A stretch of 64,000 bases of DNA, taken from positions 1,116,001 to 1,180,000 of the forward strand of contig OX457072.1 in NCBI GenBank assembly GCA_949752795.1, given 5' to 3'. The DNA comes from Hyperoodon ampullatus (lineage: Eukaryota > Chordata > Mammalia > Artiodactyla > Ziphiidae). Positions 46,490 through 59,340 of this stretch are shown here, piece by piece (positions within the stretch are counted from its first letter, which is position 1; the number at the start of each line of letters is the position of its first letter). The notes under the pieces were generated by a model. The model did not search any database. It saw nothing but the letters and a program-made list of their open reading frames with translations, and was not told the origin of the DNA. The translations under genes were made by a program, and so were the position numbers.

Positions 46490-46665
46490 GGCTCTATGTA
46501 TAAAATAAACAACAAAGATCTACTGTATAGCACAGGGAACTATATTCAATATCTTATAAACACTTATAATGGAAAAGGAACTGAAAAATCACTTTGCTGC
46601 ACACCTGAAACTAACATAACATTGTAAAGCAGCTATTCTTCAATTTAAAAAGTATATGAAAAAAT
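46490..46665 (+). mobile_element. Cetartiodactyl L1 3' end
   Basis: 'Tactgtatagcacagggaac', 'atattcaatatcttataaac', 'taacataacattgtaaagc' match the L1 3' end of the lineage in sense orientation. Confidence 0.75.
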
Positions 46666-46669
46666 ATTT

Positions 46670-49480
46670 TCATTCAGTATAACACTTGCTACTCTTTTCT
46701 TGCTTCCAGACAAGGATCTGAACCACTTGGCTGAATGAGAAACCAGACCTAAAACTTTCCTTTATGAACTAATTAAAACACCTCTGCTTAGGGAGCATCT
46801 TTAATTTCACAAAGACCCGGTAGAAGCTCAGAAAGTCCAGAGTTTTTCCTGAGGTGGGAGCCCTCCCACCTTCTCTATCAGGTTATGTCATTTTCATTTC
46901 TTCCCCTCTCCAGGCCGGAGAGTCTGGCAGCTAAAAGGGTTAATAATACCACTGCCCAGATTCAACCTCCAGAAGCCAGGGAGAGGAGGTGGTGAAATGG
47001 TGATTTTCTTTATTTTAATGTAATTGAAACACTTGATGTTACCAGTTTGTTTGAACTTTTCCAGACAGTTTACAGATAAACACTTTTTCTTTGGTAATGA
47101 ATCTTGGAATAATTATATATTTATTTCATCACTGTTACACATTACACACAGTGGGGTACCACTTTTATAGGATATAATATGAAGGATGACTCCTGGGGTT
47201 CCTGCATGTATTATATTATATAATCATTTATTTAAACATATTCATGTAGTTAAAAGTGTATATTTAAAACATAAATAAGTACCAGTGGCAACATTCCTGG
47301 GGACATTTGTTAGGCATTAACATTTAATAGTCTTCGGGGTTTTATTTCAGTTTTTGCTGTTTACTCTGATTTGTTTGTGTTGTAAAACTCCAAATATTTC
47401 ATAAAAGCATTGATCATGGGCCCTACTTCAGCTATTTTCAATATTTTAAAAATTACAGAATATGCTCAAGCCAAAAGCTGCTTTGATATCTAGAGTTTGT
47501 ATATTGCCAAAAATAACAGCAGATATGATCATCTAGGTTGGAGAAGCTCTGGAAAAGATGAAGCCACCAAGCACAGATGAATCGTTAAGGGCAGTTTACG
47601 ACACAAGATTGTGTGATACCACAAGTTTTTTAAAAAATGGATGTAAGGGCATGGAGCACTGAGCAGAAGCTGTGTTCTGTTAACTTTCATTAAGATGTTG
47701 CACTAGTCCTTGAACTTTTCTGGCCCACATTCTCCATTTGGTGAAAGGCAGAGTTCACGTTTTAATCTCCAGTGTCTCTTTTATTCTTAGCTTCTCAGGG
47801 TCGTGGGTAGCTCTCCTGGGTGGAGAGTTTTGTGGAGATAGCCTGGAGTAGCTCATGGGAAGAGGGGCAGGGAAACCTTCTCTCTGGGAAGAATGGGGAT
47901 GGAGAAAGGGGTTAGGGAGGAAGGGTTGTAGATCCAAAGGAGTGGATGTGTTAGGAGTCAAAGCATTGACTAGACACGGGCGGAAGCATACAGGGAGAGA
48001 AGGGACCCAGTAAATGAAATCCATTTCTGAGGTAGGAATTAAATAAGAAGAGACATGAAGGAGTCAGTGTACAAGGTTCAAGTTAATTCTAGAGCAGTTA
48101 TGACTTGGAGCTGAGCCCTTGAGTAACTATCTCATAGTGACTTCAGATGCAAAAGTGAAGGATTGGCACATAAATTTCAAAGTATCTAAGAATCACAAAG
48201 ACTACTTATTAATAGAGGATGTTTCAGGATCCCAGGAGCAGGGATTCGGATTCAGCAGACCCAGGGTTAGACTCAGGAATCTTTTCACATGACATCACAT
48301 AATATTATATGTTGAGTTTAGAGAGAGGGAATTAGAGGAACCATTAGGGCTGACTCATGGGAGTATGAAATGCCCTTTGACCCAAAGCTGCTGAAGCGCT
48401 ACTCATGGTTGTCATCATAACTTTAGTATTTAATGACACATACTCGGTTCTGTCCATATACACATAGCTCTGTAATAGTCTCTGTACTTCTTTAAAAGAT
48501 GGTAACATTGTCCAAATAAGTTAGAATGGGGAGACATTTCATAAAGGTAAAGCAAAAATCAAATCATTATTTTAATATCCTTTGACAAAGTCTCACATAT
48601 CAAAATGACATTATTCTCTCAAACTTTGTAACTAAATTAGCATGAACCAGTGTCACTGAGACACCTGTAAACACTCCTCACTGTTTCAATACCATTCTTC
48701 ATCTTGTTTTTAGAATGCATTGTTACTGGAGCATTTACTAAAGCGCTGCCATACTCACGTGTATCTCTGAAATGACTTTATTTTTATGAAATAGTTATTT
48801 CTGGAATTAAAATCATGTGAAATAAAGTAAGAGATAACCTCAAATGACTTCAGGATTCAGCTGGTCCCATTCAGCAAATATGAGTTGATTTCTAACAGTA
48901 TGAGGGAAAGATGTGCTAAACACAAAACAAAACAAAAAACACTGCTGGGCTCAAGTGCCCTCCTTCTTATCCTCTAGCCCAGAGAGTGAACCATAAAAGT
49001 ATCACTTCCACCAATGACTTGAAGAATGCAAGGCTGGTGATCCCTGTCACATCCTATTCAATTTCCTGTACGTCTACTGCAAAGGTCAGGTGAGTCCCGG
49101 TGGAAGATTGAACAGTTGCCGTAGTCAAAGCCACTGCAGGAACACGCTGTGTTGCTGAGGGAGCCTCTGATTTGTGCTGCTGATCTGGCCATCTTCTCAG
49201 TACTCATTACCAATGGTAACATTGATGGAGTGCAGTTTTCACCTGAGAAGGGTAAACATTCTGTTACAATAGACTGAAGAGATGTCAATCATTCTGACAT
49301 CAGCAGGAAGCCCTGCTGGTTCATGGACATTTTGCTAAACGGACATGGTGAGCAGGAAGTGTTAGGTCCTGTGACTGCCTCAGAAAGCATGCAAGTCAAC
49401 AAGTAAACCCCATTAAGATGCAAACACTTCATTAGTGAAGATTAGAAGTCCAAAGGTCTTAGGCAATTTAGGATAACCCT
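46670..49480. other. No gene recognised
   Basis: Intergenic sequence of ordinary composition. I see no splice-consistent exons or named repeats. Confidence 0.4.
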
Positions 49481-49484
49481 CTGA

Positions 49485-49700
49485 GGCGGGGGATGGCAAA
49501 TCACAGCTCATGGGCATGACTCTTATTTGGTGAATAAAGTTTTATTGGAACACAGCCATGTTCATTAACACATTATCTATGGCTCCGTTCAAGCTGTAGG
49601 AGCAGAGTTAAATAGTCGTGGCAGAGAACACAGAGCCCACAATAGTAAAATATGTATCATGTGGTCCTGTAAGAAAAAAATTTGCTGGACCTTCCTATAA
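49485..49700 (-). mobile_element. hAT-type DNA transposon remnant
   Basis: 'Aataaagttttattggaacacagcc' with 'gttcattaacacattatc' and the end 'aaatttgctggacc' match a common non-autonomous hAT element (…aataaaactttattt…, …ggccagcaaactttt…). Confidence 0.55.
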
Positions 49701-50300
49701 GATAAATGACAGCTAGTTGTACCTGACATCCGCATTGGTATGAAATATTCAAAGCATTTAGAGAGCTTCTTTGGAATTTAGAGGTAGCATACAATGCATT
49801 TGGAAACATGGCTCTGATCTGTTTGTCAGAATATATAAAAAGATTCAAGTTTTAGGAGGAGCTCAAAACAAGAATGGGCCCGATAGCAGGTCTGGGTTGC
49901 AATGCAAACTTTTCTGCCCCTTGCGTCATGAGAGTAGGCAGAAGACCCGAAGGCAAATCTAGAAATTCACCTTTGATGGATAGTGATGCTTTGTGCAGCT
50001 CTGATAGAACAATTAGCGGGAGATCTGGAACTTTTTCAAAAGTAGCTGCTGCCACCATGCTACTGAAACTTGTGAAGACTGAAACATGGCTGGGTAGCCC
50101 AAGGAGAAGTGCAGGTGGAGCTAACCCTCATGAACTGGATATTATCCGATCCAACGATCCATAAGCTTGAGTAAGTGTGGTGATAATCCATCACATGATG
50201 GATTAGGAACATTGGGGTCAGGCCCATGCGGATCTAGTGCTACATTTCCTCTGATGTACTTTCAAATCATAACCACAGCAACAGACAACTATCAACTGTA
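49700..50300 (+). mobile_element. Possible ancient ERV-L-related internal fragment
   Basis: The passage 'ggagctcaaaacaagaatgggccc' and later 'gatggatagtgatgctttgtg' loosely resembles ERVL pol-region text seen in mammals. The reading frame is open only in pieces. Similarity is weak and judged by eye; no LTR adjoins it and it has no coding potential I can support. Confidence 0.25.
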
Positions 50301-50989
50301 TTTCCATATACAGGAAATGAACAATCTGAAAATGAAATTAAGTAAACAATCTGGGGACGGGGTCAGAGAAAATAACAAGCACGTCTTATAATAAGTGTGA
50401 GGAGAAAAGAATACATTACTCTCAAAATCTTTTGGACAAAAAAAAATTCTTTGAGTGAGAAGCGCTTGCAGATGCTTTTTTGTTGTGGTGATGCTTTGTT
50501 AGTTCTACTGAAAGCTGAGATAATTCACACGATGCCTATAAAAGAGCTGAGAAATGAGAAACGGCTTTCTTTGAATAAAATTTAGGTGTCAAAATTTAGA
50601 CATGATGAGTGGAAGTCATGTTTATTTGGACATTTGCCAGGAAGGAAGAAACACTGCTAAGGTGAAATGGTTAAACATTGATTTTTCAAATCCAGGCACT
50701 TTTTGAGTAAAAAATTTTAACGATAATATTAACAGATAATTGGGAATCAATAGTTATATCAATTGTTTCTGATTACATCTTGCAAAAATGGTGTTCCAAG
50801 TCATGTCCTAAAAAAATGTATTTTCAAATCCAGTTAAAAGGTAGAGATACTTCTGCTGGAATTCACCCATGATTTCAAATTCATTGTAAACAGAGAAAAC
50901 ATTTCTCTCCTAAGGACTAAATAATTCCAAACTAATGATGCAATATTCTTTGTATCTCAATTATACATGTTTTAAATTTTACTTTATTT

Positions 50990-52130
50990 AAATGTATTTA
51001 TTTTTAGAGTTTTGTTGAAGAATAACTGGCATATAATATACTGCACATACTTAAGATGAACAATTTGATGACCACTGACATGTCTATTTGTCATTGAAAC
51101 CATCACTTCGATCAGGCGAGTGAAGGTAACCATCAGGTAACCATTTCTGTCGCCATAGATTAACTTGCATTTTCTCAGTTTATGAACATGGGATCATAAA
51201 ATATGTACTCCTTTTAGGGGGAGGGGCCCTGGGTTTTTTCATTCATCATCATTAACTTAAGTTGTGTCCGTATTGTTGAGTGAATCCATAATTCATTTTA
51301 TTTTATTGCTGAGTGATATTCTTTTGTATAAATTCACTGCAGTTTGTTTATTCATTCACCTGCTGGTGGGCCCCTGAGTTGTTTTCAATTTGGGGCTGTT
51401 GCTCTAATAAATAAAGCTGCTATGAATATTTCTGTACAAATATATTTTCCATCCTTTTGGATAAATGCCCAGGAGCAGAATGGCTGGATCATGTGGTAGG
51501 TGACTAACTTTTTAAAGGAATTTCTAACTTGGTTTCCAAAGTGGCTGTAACACTTTGCATCCCCACCAGCTCTGTGTGAGATATCCCCTTCCTCATTTGT
51601 ATGGTCAGACTTTGAACACTGGCCCTTCTAGTGAGTATGTAGTTGTATCACATTTTGGTTTTCATTTGTATAATGACTAAGGATGATCAGCATCTTTTCA
51701 TGCGCTTATTTGTCATCCATATATCTTTTAAACTCTAGTGTTATTCATATATTTTGTGTATTTTCATGGGTTGTTTATTTTTCTTTGAAATTTGAGAGGA
51801 TATATATATGTGTATATATATATATATATATGTTTTTCTGAATACAAATATTTAATAAGATATATCTGTTACATATATGTTTTTTCAGTCCATGGCTTTT
51901 CTTTTCATTCTCTTAAGTGTCTTTTAAAGAGTAGAAGTTACTAAGTGTAATGAAGTCCAATTTATCCATTGTTTCATTTTGTGGGTTGTGTCTTGGTGTA
52001 CTTTCTAAAAAAAATTTGCCAACTCCAGGTCATACATAATTTATCCCATATTTTCTTGTGAAAAGCTTTATAGTTCTTGGTTTTGCATTTTGTTCTATGA
52101 TAATATTCTGGACATCAGTAATTAAGAGGA
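50990..52130 (-). mobile_element. L1M (L1ME-type) 3' portion, minus strand
   Basis: 'Ttgctgagtgatattctttt', 'tcattcacctgctggtgg', 'atggctggatcatgtggtagg', 'gtccaatttatccattg', 'gttcttggttttgcattttg' follow the reverse complement of an old L1 across more than 1 kb. It includes an AT/GT-rich simple stretch at 51797-51835. Confidence 0.8.
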
Positions 52131-52139
52131 TGTTTTGGC

Positions 52140-53400
52140 AAAATAGTCAAGTTTTCCTGACCTTTGATTTAATTTAAGATACTTCTGGAAATGACTGGTA
52201 AATGCTGCCTATTACAGGCTTGGTTTTAGAAATACTGACCCTTAGATAGTGTAGCATTGGGTTTGGTTTGTTGTTCTTATTTTTTTAATAAATAAAATAA
52301 AGCAACCTAAAACATACTTAACTGCTTTAGGTTGCTGTGAGTATAACTGAACTAGTCAGGCAAAAACTTGCTAGGCTTATGAAAATAAACATTCTCCGAA
52401 GGAAAAATAATCCAAAGAAAGGCAATCAAAATTACATCAATATCAATATCATAGATGCTTCTATGATTTAATTAAAACAGAACTAATCTATTTTATTCAG
52501 TTATACCAAATATTAAAGGGACCAGAATAATCCAAGTTGTGCCAATAACTTCTTATTAACGTACTCATTTCTAAAATTTTGCTTAATGTAGTAGTAATGT
52601 TCTCTTTTTAAAATGAAATAGTCCACAGAGAAAAAAATAAATAAGGTCACCTTCTATTACATTCTAGGTGCAAATATGGACTTGGGGTAAAAAAAAATCA
52701 TCTAACATGGAAAGAAAGAGACTGAATAATGTAAATGAAAATATAAAACCCAAATCGAGACCAAGGGACTAAAGTTTCACAAAATTCATAATTTTATGAA
52801 ATGTGATACTACATGGAATTCTGCTGGTTAATCAGACCAATTTTTTCTTTAGCTTTATTTTTTAAATTATCCTTTAATTGCCTTAGTAGAAGGCATTTCG
52901 TATCATTATAAAGTTAATTAACTTTTAGTATCACGTAATTCAAAAATAGATGGCATTCTTTGCTTGCAGGAATATATTCCACGTAGTTGGAAAAATAGTA
53001 AAAACCACAGTTCAACTTCCACTCCTCCTTTCCAGTCCACATAGGGGATTATTTTTGGGGTTTCTAGTTTATCAACTCCTATTTAAAAACCAAAGGTATC
53101 AACAGTATCCTGTATGGTGGTGACTGGGGCCGTTTCTGGCATCATTTCCATCTTAGAAAGCATCAGAGCCTTCAGATCCAAGTGCCTGTGCTTCCCCTGG
53201 CACTCGGCCATCGTCACCCTGGAAGAGAAGGTCGTCCAGCTTGTTTCATTTAGACTTTGAGGAAACAACGTGTTCACCTAGAAGTTTTAGGCAACATGGG
53301 CAATTCTCTGCATGATGTGGCTTGAGCCACCTTTGCCACATTGACTCAATGGTTGTAGGATCAAAGCCCCAGAATGAGGGCAAAGCACAACTGGGCATGG
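52140..53400. other. No gene recognised
   Basis: AT-rich. Contains a perfect 11-bp inverted repeat with a 14-nt loop (52301-52336). Confidence 0.4.
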
Positions 53401-53404
53401 TGCT

Positions 53405-53525
53405 CAGTGGGCTCCAAACCTTGTTCCTCAGACCACAGTCACACCTGGAGGATTATCAGAAGCGCAGACTCTCAGACCTCTACCCACATCTAACAAGTCG
53501 AATCTGAATCTGCACTGCCCAGGAT
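53405..53525 (+). mobile_element. MER5-type hAT-Charlie remnant
   Basis: 'Gctccaaaccttgttcctcag', 'acctggaggattatcag', 'gcagactctcagacctctacc' and 'cgaatctgaatctgcac' follow MER5. Confidence 0.55.
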
Positions 53526-53916
53526 CTGCTCTATAACCTGTGTGAGGTGTTCTCACAGGCAAATGAATGGAAGGAGAAATTTCTTTCTGAGACCCATCTG
53601 GCTTTATTAGGGGAGGTAGAAGCTATCTTTCTGTGACTCTTTCAGTGAGTCAGAAGCCGCTCAGTGTTTTCAAGGACCACTGGGCAGCAGTGGGGTTACA
53701 GCCTTGGGGCGACAGCCAGCATCTGTCGGGACTGTGGACTCTGAGCCTGCGCCCGCCCTCCTTCCTATGCAGCAGCCCGCTCCACGCCACCCAAGAGAGA
53801 AAAGTGGGGTTATTTAACCAAGAAATTCTTCCATTGCAATCTTTGATTAACTTGGAATATTTTCTCCCCCTTTAAGGGGAAAAAGTCTAGTTATTTTCTT
53901 CAATCTATTTGCAGAG

Positions 53917-54003
53917 CATGTTTATATTTAATATAACTTAATATGTTAAATTTATATTTAATATAATTATAATTAATATAATTATAAATATAACAATTTA
54001 TTT
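53917..54003. repeat. AT-rich self-similar stretch
   Basis: Repeated 'tttatatttaatataa' and 'ttaatataattata' words with almost no G or C for about 85 bp. Confidence 0.8.
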
Positions 54004-54158
54004 AATACACCATAGATACTTAAAGTATACCTTCATCATCTGACAAATTCCTACATGTATTTGTGTCTATTTTCAGATGCTCAAGGATGTTGTGCCATTC
54101 ATGGGCCAAGTCCTGGACCACTATCAAGACCACTACCATGAAGTCTGTACGATTTTGC

Positions 54159-54370
54159 TTTTTTTTTTTTTTTTTTTTGCGGTACGCGGTCCTCTCACTG
54201 TTGTGGCCTCTCCCATTGCGGAGCACAGGCTCCGGATGTGCAGGCTCAGCAGCCATGGCTCACAGGCCCAGCCGCTCCGTGGCATGTGGGATCCTCCCGG
54301 ACCGGGGCACGAACCCATGTCCCCTGCATCAGCAGGAGGACTCTCAACCACTGCGCCACCAGGGAAGCCC
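54159..54370 (-). mobile_element. CHR-family SINE
   Basis: Flanked by an exact 9-bp target duplication CGATTTTGC (54150-54158 and 54371-54379). Typical T-run, GCGGTACGCGG start and ACCAGGGAAGCCC end. Confidence 0.95.
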
Positions 54371-54439
54371 CGATTTTGCATCTAATGTGTCAGCACCAGC
54401 CTCATTCTCCTTCACTCTCATTTCTCTTCTTTTGTAAAC

Positions 54440-54870
54440 GAGTAACTTTCATATCATTTTATTAAGGCTTTCTCTCTCATAAGAATCCTATAGGAATTGC
54501 ACTGTATTTTTATAAATCAGTTGGGGGAAAATGTGACATTTTACAATATCAGGTCTGTGTACTTGAAAACAAGATAAGTCTTTCCATTTATGAAAATTTC
54601 ATTTATGGTCCACAAAGGGGTTTCAAAGTTTCCTAAGTTTTAGGGACTCTAAACTTGATTGTTAAGGTTTTTCAAGATTTCTATTTTATGTGATGGTACT
54701 ATAAATTACATATTTTCTTCCATTATATTTTCTAATCAGTTATTGATTTTATAAAGAAAAGCCTTATATCTATATATTAACTTTGTGATCAGCCAACTTA
54801 CCAAAATGTCTTCTTATTGCAAATTTTTGGTTGCTATTTCGAATTTGCTGGTCATATTATGTTATCAATT
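54440..54870 (-). mobile_element. Diverged L1 ORF2 fragment, minus strand
   Basis: 'Cctataggaattgcactg', 'ttttacaatatcaggtctg', 'tttatgaaaatttcattt'-like text and 'taactttgtgatcagccaac' resemble the reverse complement of the L1 ORF2 RT/C-terminal region. Confidence 0.55.
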
Positions 54871-55229
54871 AAAAATATTATTTTTAATTTTATTAAAAGA
54901 AACTTCCTTATATTAATGTTGAAATCACTAGTAAAAATCACAGCTTAAAGTCTCAATTTCCAAAGCTAAAATTTAGTCCAACAAACTAATCACAAAGACT
55001 AAAATGTGTGAGTGTGTTTGTATACATGTGTGTTTGTATGTGTGTGGGGACAGAGGTTAAGCAATTCCGTAACTGCTTTAATACCTAAAAACAATAAGCA
55101 GCATTACAAGTGATTCTTAAATAGAAAGGGTGTGAGGAAGTTTGAAAATTCTCCTGATTTCTGTGCTAGGTGGAGCTCTCCATGTTCAAAGCAGTGAGGC
55201 TTAGGCATGTAAGTGTCTTAATGGATACA

Positions 55230-55720
55230 GTGCTCCTGTTACTTTTTGGGATATCAAACCACCTGGTGGTTTTAAAACAAGAGGAACAAAGTTCATTGAC
55301 ACTCTTATCTAGAGATGGGGTCTGTGTTCCCTTCCTGGAATCTGGGCTCTGTGACTGCTTGAGTAAGAGGATACAGCAAAGTGTCACTGTGCCTATTTCC
55401 AAGGCCAAGGTTAACAAAGCTGGTAGCTTCTACCTGCTGTCTCTTGGTGTGTCAACTCTTGTGACTTAGCCCAGATCACACAGAGAGGCCACAGGAAGAA
55501 AGGGCTCCAGCCACCAGGCCCAGCAGATGGACGTGGACCCCTGTCTGATGGGAGTAAAGAGGCCTTCAAGGAGACTCCACCCTCAGATGCAAAAATGTGA
55601 GGACCCTGACTAAGCCCAGTCAACCTCCAGGAACATGAGATGCAAGGATAAAATGATTATTGTTCAAAGCCCCTAGGTTTGGCGGGGGTGATCTGTTAAT
55701 CATCAAGAAATAACAGGGAA
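55230..55720 (+). mobile_element. MaLR-type LTR fragment, with a SINE at its 3' end
   Basis: 'Gatggggtctgtgttcccttcc', 'gggctctgtgactgcttg', 'gaccctgactaagcccagtc', and 'attgttcaaagcccctagg' follow a common MaLR LTR type in order. The exact subfamily is uncertain. Confidence 0.5.
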
Positions 55721-55917
55721 GGGCTTCCCTGGTGGCGCAGTGGTTGAGAGTTCGCCTGCCAATGCAGGGGACATGGGTTCGTGCCCCGGTCTGGGAAGAT
55801 CCACATGCTGCGGAGCGGCTGGGCCCGTGAGCCATGGCCGGTGAGCCTGCGCTGTGCTCCACAACGGGAAAGGCCACAACAGTGAGAGGCCCATGTACTG
55901 CAAAAAAAAAAAAAAAA
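55721..55917 (+). mobile_element. CHR-family SINE, plus strand
   Basis: The only plus-oriented copy: starts GGGCTTCCCTGGTGGCGCAG (A-box region), has the B-box-like GGTTCGTGCC near 55776, and ends in poly(A). Near-exact 15-bp target duplication (one mismatch): AGAAATAACAGGGAA at 55706-55720 and AGAAAGAACAGGGAA at 55918-55932. Confidence 0.95.
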
Positions 55918-55989
55918 AGAAAGAACAGGGAAAAGTTAGTGCCTGTAATAGGCATGCTGCTGTAACAAAAACCTAACACATGTGGCATT

Positions 55990-57045
55990 CACCTTGGGAT
56001 TCAGAGTGGGCACACTTGGAGACAGTCTTGAGAGACTATTAGCCTGAGTCCAAATGGCCTGGAGAAGGCTGTCTGTAATGGCTAATGAAAAGTAAGAAAA
56101 TGTTTTTTGCAAGAAGAGGGAAAGGGTCCCCTTGTCACATAGTGTTGGGAAGTTTGTCAATGCTCTCACCTGCAACTGTGTGGAAAGCAGGAAATACCCC
56201 TAAGGAGGTCAAAGATTTAGCTCTGCAGAATATTGCTGGTTTCTTCTAGATGCCTGTTGTAAATTTAGAGAGAAGAGAGATGAGCTAAAAAAGGAAAATT
56301 TAGGCTTCAAGCAAAATTAAAATCTTTTAAAGGATTCAGGATTTGAAGGGTTCAGAGATAGTGCTCTTTTGTTATTCCCAGTCTATCCAAATGGCAAAAC
56401 AAATCTCATATTAAGAAATTGCTTTGGGAAAAAAATAAAACAGAAGGTGAGTCTATAAGACCCCTTTTTAAACCTCAGAGAGATTTAAGGCAGCACCTGA
56501 TCAAAGCTTTCAGAAAGACAAAGGCCTCCGAAGGACCTCATGTGTGTGCCTCGTGATCTTCTGTTTAAAAATACACTTGTAAGCACGTTAGGAGGAGCTT
56601 TACGGGAGCTCAAAGTAGAGAAGGCACATCTCAAAGCAATTTGTTCTTGGACTTTTGTTCTATTGGCATAAACCCCAATGCAATTAATAGAAAATTCACA
56701 CAATTTCTAAGAGAATTGTTCTGATGGAAACTCCACTGCCTTGAACTTAAAAGCACAGGGAAGGTGCAAAGTGCAGAGAGGCCTTCGGAGCCCCAGCTGT
56801 TGATGGTCAGGAAGCAGGATGTGACTCCCAGAGAGAGACAGAAACAGAAAGAGACAGAGCCTAAGAAAGTCACATCATGCAGTGCCGGGCCCTAATCAAA
56901 CCCTGGTTGGATTAGGTCTTTGAACTAATCAAGCTGGAGGCTCTTGAGCTCCAGACATGTTGACAGTGAGGTGCTCCTATGAGGCCTCCAGAAAGAGCAA
57001 TTATAAAAGTGGATTTAAAAAAACATTTAAAGATGCTGGAGAGCA
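55990..57045. other. No gene recognised
   Basis: Ordinary intergenic sequence with only short frames. Confidence 0.4.
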
Positions 57046-57048
57046 TCC

Positions 57049-57064
57049 AAGAGAAAAAAAAAAA

Positions 57065-57123
<59 letters not shown>
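57049..57123. repeat. (AAAG)n polypurine microsatellite
   Basis: A purine-only run: an A-rich start followed by about 15 GAAA units. The serine/phenylalanine-rich and lysine-rich frames here are artefacts. Confidence 0.97.
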
Positions 57124-57424
57124 CCAAAGCAGTGTTTATTCTCAGAAGTGCACGTGGAGGGAGTCAGAGCTGTGAGTTTCTGGCTTTTTGGTGTAAGGCT
57201 GCTCCCAGGGCTCAGGCCTCTGGGCCAAGAAAACTGCAGCTCGCCGTCCAACGCTGGGAAAACAGTTAACATTTAAAGAGCAAGTATTAGCAGTGAGAGA
57301 CCGCGTATGGCCTGAAGGTTGAACTTGCTCAGAGGCGCAGAGGCGCTTCCAGGGGGCCCAACAAAGAAGAGCCAGAAGCCAGGGCGAAATGCAACGTAAA
57401 ATACAGTAACAGAAGGCTTGTGAT

Positions 57425-58275
57425 TTTGCTGTTTTAAAATCAACTTTATTGAGGTATAATATAAAACAAGAATATGTTCTATTTTAAATATAGCTCATCA
57501 ACTTTAACAAATGTACACAGTCTAAATCACTACCATCGACAAGATATGCAACATTTCCACCCGCCCAACTTCCTGTTCCTCCTTTACACTCAATGCCTCC
57601 CCTATGCCCACAAGGTCCTGGCCAGGTCTGATCTGCTTTATGTCACCATTGCTTTGTTTTTTTCTAGATTTCACAGATATACCATCGTACACGGTTAGTA
57701 TTTTTGGGGTGTGGCTTCTGTAAGTTACTGTGATCCTTTTGAGATTAATGCGTGTCATTGACTGTGTCAGTAGTTCATTCTTTTTATTCCTGTGTGTTTG
57801 TGTGCTGACATTTACTTACCCATTCATCAGTCTATGAGACACTGGTGTTTTTTCCAGCTTTCTCTCATTTGAATAAACATTTGGGTACAAGTCATTACAT
57901 GGGCATGTTTTTATATCTCTCGGGTGAGTGGCTAGGAGTGTGAATACTGGGTGGCATGGAAAGTGTAGATCTAACTTTATAAAAACACAGCAACACAAGA
58001 TGAACCACTACCACCACCTACCAAACTGCTTTCTCAAGTTGCTGGACCCTCTGGAATTCTCACAAGCAATATACTAGAATTCCTGTTGCCCCACATTTTT
58101 GCCAACACTTGGTATTATCAGGGCTTTTTTAGTCATCGTAATAAGTATTTAATTGAATCTCACTGTGGTTTTCATTGTATTTCCCTTATGACTAATGATG
58201 TTGTATATTTTTTCATGGACTTCTTGTCCATTTGTATACCTTCTATGATGACGTGTCTATTCAAACCTATTACAC
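57425..58275 (-). mobile_element. L1M (L1ME-type) 3' portion, minus strand
   Basis: 'Aatcaactttattgaggtata', 'tcatcaactttaacaaatg', 'cacccgcccaacttcctg', 'ccaacacttggtattatcagg', 'acttcttgtccatttgtat' follow the reverse complement of an old L1 end across 850 bp. Confidence 0.8.
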
Positions 58276-58279
58276 ATTG

Positions 58280-59095
58280 AAAAATTTTTTTGATTTTTTT
58301 TTGGAGGGGAGAGGATAAATGTACTAAAACTAATATAGAAATAACTTCCTGCTCTAATGATAGCTGTGCTTTTTGCAGTGAGTACTTGGGATGTATAAAA
58401 ATGTTAAAGTAATCTTTTTCAAGTAGAAAATATAAATATGTTAAACATTTTGAGCTGAACAAAGTCACCCAGGCTTAAACTTGTGCTTGTCACACTCCAC
58501 TTGTAAGTTTTCTACTGGATCCAAAGCCAATTGCCATGGACGGCGGCCTTTATCTGCTCAGTTAATATTGTTCAGTTCATGTTGGGAAAGGGCTTGGCCT
58601 GACTTATTGCCATGTTTTCATCATCTTTGTATAATAACGGTGGTCAACCCCCCATGTTTTGCTGCTAGGAAAGTAACTGGAGATTGAAAACAAAATGAAC
58701 AACAATCCCAAAGTATCTTCAGAGCCCTTAGTACTTTACCCTGGGAGGTGACAGTCCCCAGAGGGGAGGAGAGTCTGGAGCACAGGGAGCTCTGGACCCT
58801 CCCATCCTCCTGGGGCAGTGGGATCACTGCCTGGGCCAGAGCAGGAGTCCCGCAGCCACCTCCCTGGAGGAGGGGACCCGTGTGGCATGAGGAGGGAAGA
58901 GAGGGGCTGGGGCCTGCGTGGTGGGTGAGGGCACGGGGAGGAGGCTGGAGCTTGGTGCGTGCACAGGGCAGGTGTCCGGGTACACGGGTCTGAGTGGAGA
59001 GACTGGTGAGCAATGCACGGAGTGCGGAATGAACATTCATACGGGGCTACTGGGCATCGCACAGAGAGAGGAGAATGCTTTCTGTTATTCTTATT
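58280..59095. other. No gene recognised
   Basis: The 58.75-59.04 kb part is GC-rich and gives overlapping frames of up to 146 codons on the minus strand, with no domain I recognise and no CpG island. Confidence 0.4.
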
Positions 59096-59340
59096 TTTTA
59101 AAATTTTTATTTTGGATTGGAATATAGTTGATTTACAATGTTGTGTTAGTTTCAGGTATACAGCAAAGTGGTTCACTTATACATATACATGCATCTATTC
59201 TTTTTCAAATTCTTTTCCCATTTAGGTTATTAGAGAATATTGAGTAGAGCTCCCTGTGCTGTACAGTAGTAGGTCCTTGTTGGTTATCTATTTTATATAT
59301 ACTAGTGTGTATATGTCAATGGACTGGGCTTCTTCAAATG
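59096..59340 (-). mobile_element. Cetartiodactyl L1 3' end, minus strand
   Basis: 'Attggaatatagttgatttac', 'aatgttgtgttagtttcagg', 'ctccctgtgctgtacag', 'aggtccttgttggttatc' match the reverse complement of the L1 3' end. Confidence 0.8.

Noticed and set aside
54063..54437. 124-codon + frame and its neighbours at 54077-54465
   Set aside because: They translate a CHR SINE; the same peptide text (for example GTNPCPLH) recurs in the SINE copies at 39.4 and 62.6 kb.
55620..55988. 122-codon minus-strand frame
   Set aside because: Mostly the reverse of a CHR SINE and its poly(A) tail.
58621..59176. Minus-strand frames of 139 and 146 codons
   Set aside because: They overlap in two frames, are Pro/Ser/His-rich from local GC content, and have no domain, splice sites or CpG island.
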